DNA of 8,465 bases from Fidelibacterota bacterium (lineage in GTDB: Bacteria > Fidelibacterota > UBA8477 > JABMPR01). Both the position numbers and the translations under genes were made by a program. The notes beneath the pieces were generated by a model that did no database searches, was not told where the DNA came from, and saw nothing but the letters and a program-made list of their open reading frames with translations. The DNA is taken from NCBI GenBank assembly GCA_030596225.1, contig JAUVKO010000081.1, positions 1-8,465 of the forward strand. The letters are read 5' to 3'. Each line of letters opens with the position of its first letter. The stretch's first letter is position 1. Shown one piece after another: positions 4,602 through 8,465 of this stretch.

Positions 4602-5483
4602 ATGAAACTACTCTCATACGGACTTGACCATCGCATGGAACCCAGGCTGGCTATTTCACTCAAGGGTTATGCTGTGGATGTCATGCGAGCCTCCCTGTGG
4701 ATGAAAGAAAACCGCAAAGCTCTGGACTACCTGAATCTGCCTTCTTCCATGAAGCTGGCTCTGCAGGATTGGAATCGTTCCTTTGCTCTGCTCAAGAATC
4801 TTGAGGAAGCCCTTAAGGGTATCGATGATCTCTCAAGCCTGTCTATCTATGACAGACCTGTAGCACTGCTCGAGCCTGACATTGTTTTCTTTGCTCCGGT
4901 TCATGATCCACCTAGCCTGCGATATTTTCATGCTTTTGAGAAGAATGATCGATCCGGTTTCAGTTTTGGAAATACCCAAACCCTACTCGGTCACCTGCAA
5001 AAGCTCACACACTCCGGACTTACTGCCCAGGCTGAAATGGCTGCAATCGTTGCCAGAAATGGTGATGGTGGCAATCTTGAGATCGCTGGTTATTGCATTG
5101 TCAACAATTGGCTTGATATTGGTGGTTCTTACAATAGAGATGGTGCCTCATCGGGTGTTGCCACCAGCCTGGGTCCCTATTTAGTAACGGCAGATGAAAT
5201 AGAACCTCACAAGCTTGGTCGGGGCTTTAATTTGGATCTGCAAGTCAGGATCAATGGAAACCCTGTAATAGAAGGCCGTTTTAAGGATATGAAGCTCAAT
5301 TTTTTAGAGATGACCGGGCAGTCGGAAAAAACAAGGGTGCTGGCAGGGGATGTTTTTTGTTCCGGAAGCCCTCTAAACCCGAATTCCAATCCTGTCTTGA
5401 AACATAACGATCATATCGAGGTAGAGATTCAGGCTTTAGGGGTTTTGTCTACAAGTGTAGCGAGTGTTAACGGAAGTTCTTAG
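4602..5483 (+). CDS. Fumarylacetoacetate-hydrolase-family protein with altered metal site
   Basis: This 293-residue member of the FAA hydrolase superfamily belongs to a group that cleaves or rearranges C-C bonds of diketo acids using a divalent metal. Family marks include FFAPVHDPPSLRYFHAFE (96-113), QAEMAAIV (143-150), GYCIVNNW (163-170), VATSLGPYLVT (186-196), the LDLQVRINGN strand (211-220) and HNDHIEVEIQALG (268-280). Positions that bind metal in the family differ: the usual E-x-E is Gln143-Ala-Glu145, the Asp of NDWSARD is Asn169, and the Lys before the TSxGP motif is Ser184. Catalysis of the canonical reaction is therefore doubtful. An AGGA site sits seven bases before ATG 4602. ArfB and acetoacetyl-CoA synthetase follow on the same strand, with gaps of about 100 bp that argue against a tight operon. 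Confidence 0.82.
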   Translation: MKLLSYGLDHRMEPRLAISLKGYAVDVMRASLWMKENRKALDYLNLPSSMKLALQDWNRSFALLKNLEEALKGIDDLSSLSIYDRPVALLEPDIVFFAPVHDPPSLRYFHAFEKNDRSGFSFGNTQTLLGHLQKLTHSGLTAQAEMAAIVARNGDGGNLEIAGYCIVNNWLDIGGSYNRDGASSGVATSLGPYLVTADEIEPHKLGRGFNLDLQVRINGNPVIEGRFKDMKLNFLEMTGQSEKTRVLAGDVFCSGSPLNPNSNPVLKHNDHIEVEIQALGVLSTSVASVNGSS

Positions 5484-5518
5484 CTCTTGTGAATGTGCTA
5501 TTTTTAGTGTTAAACTTT

Positions 5519-5573
5519 ACCCCTCGGCTTGGGGCTTTGCTTTGCAGCTTCGCCCACACAAGCCGCTCGGGGT
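5519..5573. repeat. Imperfect GC-rich hairpin between the FAA-family gene and arfB
   Basis: The outer arms ACCCC (5519-5523) and GGGGT (5569-5573), and the inner arms CGGCTTG (5525-5531) and CAAGCCG (5559-5565), can pair, with a short asymmetric bulge between them. The loop holds GC-rich sequence with GCTTTGC-like repeats. No T-run follows on the plus strand. It may be a processing or attenuating structure in the FAA-family transcript, or a dispersed palindromic element. Confidence 0.55.
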
Positions 5574-5602
5574 GACGATCTATTGTTCTAACCAATATTG
5601 TA

Positions 5603-6010
5603 ATGTCTATGCAAATACCTGAAAATGAAATCGAACTGAAGGCCATCCGGTCTGGTGGACCTGGCGGTCAAAATGTAAATAAGGTTGCTTCTGCCATCCA
5701 ACTGCGTTTTGATAGTAAAAACTCCAGCCTACCGGACCATATAAAGGAAAGCCTGCTAAAATTGCGTGATCAGCGTATTGCAACAGATGGGGTTATTACC
5801 ATAACAGCACGGCAATTTCGTAACCAGGAAGCCAATCGACAAGCAGCTTTGGAGCGTTTAGATAAGATCATCCAAAAGGCTCAGATAAAGCCCAAAAAAC
5901 GTAAGTCAACTCGTCCAACCAGCGCTTCCGTTGTTAAACGGCTGGACACAAAGACCAAACACAGCCGCCAGAAACAACTCCGGGGCAAGATTAATCCATC
6001 GGAAGAATAG
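5603..6010 (+). CDS. arfB: Peptidyl-tRNA hydrolase ArfB (ribosome rescue)
   Basis: ArfB (YaeJ) enters the empty A site of ribosomes stalled without a stop codon and hydrolyses the peptidyl-tRNA, freeing the ribosome independently of tmRNA. The 135-residue length is close to the 140 of E. coli. The catalytic loop GGPGGQNVNK lies at 18-27, with the GGQ triad at 21-23. The release-factor-like fold continues through IQLRFD and ITITARQFRNQEANRQAALERL. The basic tail (about 94-130, with KPKKRKSTRPT and SVVKRLDTKTKHS) is the part that binds the mRNA channel, and it rules out a full release factor 1 or 2. ATG 5603 has no clear Shine-Dalgarno sequence; ATG 5609, two codons in, is an equally weak alternative. 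Confidence 0.93.
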   Translation: MSMQIPENEIELKAIRSGGPGGQNVNKVASAIQLRFDSKNSSLPDHIKESLLKLRDQRIATDGVITITARQFRNQEANRQAALERLDKIIQKAQIKPKKRKSTRPTSASVVKRLDTKTKHSRQKQLRGKINPSEE

Positions 6011-6052
6011 CTCTCATAAATCGGCTTTGGGAAGGTTTTGCTTGTCGCTTAT

Positions 6053-6067
6053 AGCCCCCGTCGGGCT
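6053..6067 (+). terminator. Weak hairpin after arfB
   Basis: AGCCC (6053-6057) can pair with GGGCT (6063-6067) around a five-base loop. It lies 43 bp after the arfB stop and before the ribosome site of the next gene, but no T-run follows, so terminator function is doubtful. Confidence 0.25.
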
Positions 6068-6109
6068 TAGTCTGAAACCTACGCAAGTCAACTTTTAAAA
6101 GGATCGATC

Positions 6110-8059
6110 GTGACAAATAAGATTCTATGGACACCCGGAAAGACACAAATCGAACAAGCCCAAATGACGCGTTTTCGTCAGCAGGTCAATGACAAATATG
6201 AGCTGGACTTAAAATCTTATGATGACCTTTATGAATGGTCACTATCTCATGCAGAAGACTTCTGGTCCGAGATGTGGCATTTTGGCGGAATTGTTTCTCA
6301 TGATAGCTATACACGTGTTGTTGATGATCTATACAAAATGCCCGGTGCCAAATGGTTTCAAGGGGCAACCCTGAACTATGCTGAAAACCTGCTTCGTTAT
6401 CGTGATGATCATATTGCTATTCAGTTTCGGGGGGAAGATCAGATTCAGCGCACGCTCACTTATGCTGAACTTTATGCAGCAGTCACTAAAACTGCTCAAG
6501 CCATGCAAACAGCCGGTCTACAAAGCGGTGATCGAGTGGCCGGCTTCATTCCCAACCTTCCCGAGACCATTATAGCCATGTTGGCAGCATCAAGCCTGGG
6601 AGCTATCTGGTCTTCCTCATCTCCTGATTTTGGAATTAACGGCGTACTGGATCGTTTCTCCCAGATCGAACCAAAGATCATTTTCGCTGCTGATGGATAT
6701 TATTATGGCGGCAAACGTTTTGATTCACTGGAAAAACTCAAAGGTATCCTTGCAAAGCTGCCCTCGGTAGAAAAGGTGGTTGTGGTTCCTTATACCTCAA
6801 CACCAGATTTATCCACAATCAATAATTGTGTTTTCTGGGATGATTTTCTGGATAATGATGCCACAGAAGTGACCTTTACTTCACTTCCTTTTGATCACCC
6901 TTTGTATATCATGTATTCCTCCGGGACCACCGGTTTACCAAAGTCTATTGTTCATTCAGCAGGAGGGACCCTGATCCAGCATCTGAAAGAATTGCAGCTT
7001 CACTGTGACCTCAAGCGCGAAGACACTATCTTTTATTTCACGACTTGTGGCTGGATGATGTGGAATTGGTTGGTAAGCAGTTTAGCTGCCGGTGCAACCC
7101 TGGTGCTTTATGATGGTAATCCATTCTATCCGGGACCAGAAGCGCTTTGGCAAATGTCAGATGATCTGGATATTTCCATCTTTGGGACCAGTGCCAAATA
7201 TTTGGACGCCCTTGAGACTTCCGGATGCAAGCCATGGATGTCATTCGAGCTGAAATCTTTGAGAGCAATTCTCTCTACAGGATCTCCTTTATCGGATGAT
7301 AGTTTTGATTTTGTTTATGCTAATATCAAACAAGATATGCTTTTGGGCTCTATTTCCGGGGGAACAGATATCGTTTCCTGTTTCGCGCTGGGCAACCCGA
7401 TTTTACCGGTATATAGAGGAGAATTACAATGTCGCGGTCTGGGCATGAAGGTCGAAGCTTTTAATGAAAATGGTGAGGGTGTCTTTAACCAAAAGGGTGA
7501 GCTCGTCTGCAGTCAGGCCTTTCCATCTATGCCTATATATTTCTGGAATGACCCTGGCGGTGAAAAGTATCAGGGTGCCTATTTTGCTGATTATCCCGGC
7601 ATCTGGCTGCATGGAGATTATATCGAGATCAACGAGCATGGGGGGGTGCGTATTTTTGGTCGTTCTGATGCCACACTTAATCCCGGAGGGGTGCGGATCG
7701 GTACGGCCGAGATCTATACCGTCGTGGAAAATCTTCTGGAAATAGAAGATAGTTTAGTTGTTGGCCAGGCTTGGCAAGATGATGAACGCGTGATCCTGTT
7801 TGTTAAGCTTCAGAATGGCGTTGTATTGACTGATGATCTGAAGAAACAGCTAAAGACCCTGATTCGTCAGAATTGCAGTCCGCGCCATGTTCCCGCAAAA
7901 ATTTTAGAGACCCACGATATTCCCTATACCATTAATGGAAAAAAGGTTGAGATCGCCGTGAAGAAGATCATTCAAGGCAAGGAAGTACAAAATCAGTCGG
8001 CTTTGGCCAACCCTGAGTCACTGGAGCTTTACAGAGACCTGGAAGCATTGAAAGACTAA
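6110..8059 (+). CDS. Acetoacetyl-CoA synthetase (acetoacetate--CoA ligase)
   Basis: This 649-residue cytosolic ligase of the ANL superfamily converts acetoacetate, ATP and CoA into acetoacetyl-CoA, AMP and pyrophosphate. The length and the N-terminal cap (WHFGGIVSH at 56-64, then KWFQGATLNYAENLL at 81-95) fit acetoacetyl-CoA rather than acetyl-CoA synthetase. The phosphate-binding motif YSSGTTGLPKS is at 269-279, SGGTD at 416-420, WLHGDY at 499-504 and the hinge region GRSDATLNPGGVRIG at 517-531. The adenylation lysine is in TINGKKVE (Lys611) near the C-terminus. It starts at GTG 6110 with AAAAGGA six bases upstream. The enzyme salvages acetoacetate from ketone bodies or aromatic or leucine breakdown. 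The FAA-family gene upstream could in principle supply acetoacetate. Confidence 0.93.
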   Translation: MTNKILWTPGKTQIEQAQMTRFRQQVNDKYELDLKSYDDLYEWSLSHAEDFWSEMWHFGGIVSHDSYTRVVDDLYKMPGAKWFQGATLNYAENLLRYRDDHIAIQFRGEDQIQRTLTYAELYAAVTKTAQAMQTAGLQSGDRVAGFIPNLPETIIAMLAASSLGAIWSSSSPDFGINGVLDRFSQIEPKIIFAADGYYYGGKRFDSLEKLKGILAKLPSVEKVVVVPYTSTPDLSTINNCVFWDDFLDNDATEVTFTSLPFDHPLYIMYSSGTTGLPKSIVHSAGGTLIQHLKELQLHCDLKREDTIFYFTTCGWMMWNWLVSSLAAGATLVLYDGNPFYPGPEALWQMSDDLDISIFGTSAKYLDALETSGCKPWMSFELKSLRAILSTGSPLSDDSFDFVYANIKQDMLLGSISGGTDIVSCFALGNPILPVYRGELQCRGLGMKVEAFNENGEGVFNQKGELVCSQAFPSMPIYFWNDPGGEKYQGAYFADYPGIWLHGDYIEINEHGGVRIFGRSDATLNPGGVRIGTAEIYTVVENLLEIEDSLVVGQAWQDDERVILFVKLQNGVVLTDDLKKQLKTLIRQNCSPRHVPAKILETHDIPYTINGKKVEIAVKKIIQGKEVQNQSALANPESLELYRDLEALKD

Positions 8060-8068
8060 AGGTAAACT

Positions 8069-8104
8069 ATGAAGACAAAGACTGATTCCAGAAAACGGAG
8101 TTAA
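8069..8104 (+). CDS. Possible 11-codon leader peptide
   Basis: A tiny frame, MKTKTDSRKRS, begins seven bases after an AAGG site (8059-8062 region) that overlaps the acetoacetyl-CoA synthetase stop, and ends in TAA two bases before the next ATG. It is unusually basic. It contains the ribosome site CGGAG (8096-8100) of the following gene, so its translation could couple the two genes. It may equally be chance or the stub of a deleted gene. Confidence 0.2.
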   Translation: MKTKTDSRKRS

Positions 8105-8106
8105 AA

Positions 8107-8465
8107 ATGCCAAAAATATCGATAAATAATATTGATTTATATTATGAGATATCAGGCTCGGGAGAACCGTTGTTATTCATCCATGGTCTGGGTTCCAGTA
8201 CCCGTGATTGGCAGAAACAGGCTCATTTCTTTTCCAAGAGTTTTCAGGTAATTCTGGTTGATATGCGCGGACACGGAAGATCTGACAAGCCTCCAGGTCC
8301 TTATAGTATTCCACAGTTTGCAGCAGACCTTGCACAATTATTAGAAAAGCTGAATCTGCTCCATGTTCATGTGGTCGGCATCTCAATGGGGGGAATGATT
8401 GCTTTCCAGCTGGCCGTCGATCGACCCGAATTACTAAAAAGCCTTGTGGTCGTCAATAGCAGTCC
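8107..8465 (+). CDS. Alpha/beta-fold hydrolase, N-terminal part
   Basis: The frame runs open to the window edge, giving 119 residues. It has the start of the alpha/beta-hydrolase fold: LLFIHGLGSS (22-31) with the oxyanion-hole HG, the DMRGHGRSDKP loop (52-62), and the nucleophile elbow GISMGG at 91-96 with Ser93. The Asp and His of the triad would lie beyond the edge. The pattern fits soluble esterases or enol-lactonases of the 3-oxoadipate enol-lactonase type, but the substrate cannot be told. A CGGAG site stands six bases before ATG 8107. It follows acetoacetyl-CoA synthetase by 47 bp on the same strand and may be co-transcribed with it. Confidence 0.88.
   Translation, partial: MPKISINNIDLYYEISGSGEPLLFIHGLGSSTRDWQKQAHFFSKSFQVILVDMRGHGRSDKPPGPYSIPQFAADLAQLLEKLNLLHVHVVGISMGGMIAFQLAVDRPELLKSLVVVNSS

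Noticed and set aside
6496..6681. Minus-strand and other-frame open stretches within acetoacetyl-CoA synthetase
   Set aside because: They overlap a continuous, motif-rich 649-residue coding frame and show no independent signals.
8177..8386. Minus-strand 69-codon frame near the right edge
   Set aside because: It is antisense to a clear alpha/beta hydrolase frame that continues out of the window.

Overview
This bacterial window has moderate GC content and mostly recognisable Shine-Dalgarno sequences. It falls into two parts. Positions 1 to about 4,200 look like an accessory block of toxin-antitoxin and toxin-like genes, a small gene of unknown function, a gene remnant and dense regulatory repeats. 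From about 4,600 to the end it reads as ordinary metabolic and housekeeping sequence. No gene here fixes the phylum. The zinc-ribbon form of the split HipA kinase, the Fic protein with a C-terminal winged helix, an acetoacetyl-CoA synthetase and GC-rich palindromic intergenic repeats would fit a member of the FCB group or a related uncultured lineage. That is a low-confidence inference.

Left part. Two imperfect copies of a hairpin-bearing repeat lie exactly 162 bp apart (26-138 and 188-300). They are followed by three 18-bp palindromes of the form TATACC-N6-GGTATA and a lone half-site (355-468). These precede a tightly packed three-gene operon, hipB-hipS-hipT (506-1992). In this operon the HipA kinase is split: its N-terminal subdomain is a separate 107-residue protein, as in the tripartite HipBST toxin-antitoxin systems. 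A convergent DUF2293 gene ends 3 bp after hipT. On the minus strand upstream of it are a 42-codon remnant that resembles the N-terminus of a DUF2075-type helicase (2784-2912) and then a complete Fic-domain protein (2964-4058). The fic upstream region carries four copies of a TTGTGTCCGG half-site in a nested dyad, all sharing one centre at 4120.5.

Middle. Positions 4168-4601 hold no gene. They contain a GC-rich nested hairpin element (4305-4386) and a degenerate short-period repeat, which separate the accessory block from the metabolic genes.

Right part. All genes are on the plus strand: a fumarylacetoacetate-hydrolase-family protein whose metal-ligand positions appear substituted (4602-5483), the ribosome-rescue hydrolase ArfB (5603-6010), acetoacetyl-CoA synthetase (6110-8059) and the start of an alpha/beta hydrolase cut by the window edge (8107 onward). 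Fumarylacetoacetate hydrolysis releases acetoacetate, which the synthetase activates to acetoacetyl-CoA, so a shared catabolic theme is plausible. The altered metal site of the first protein argues against taking that reaction for granted.
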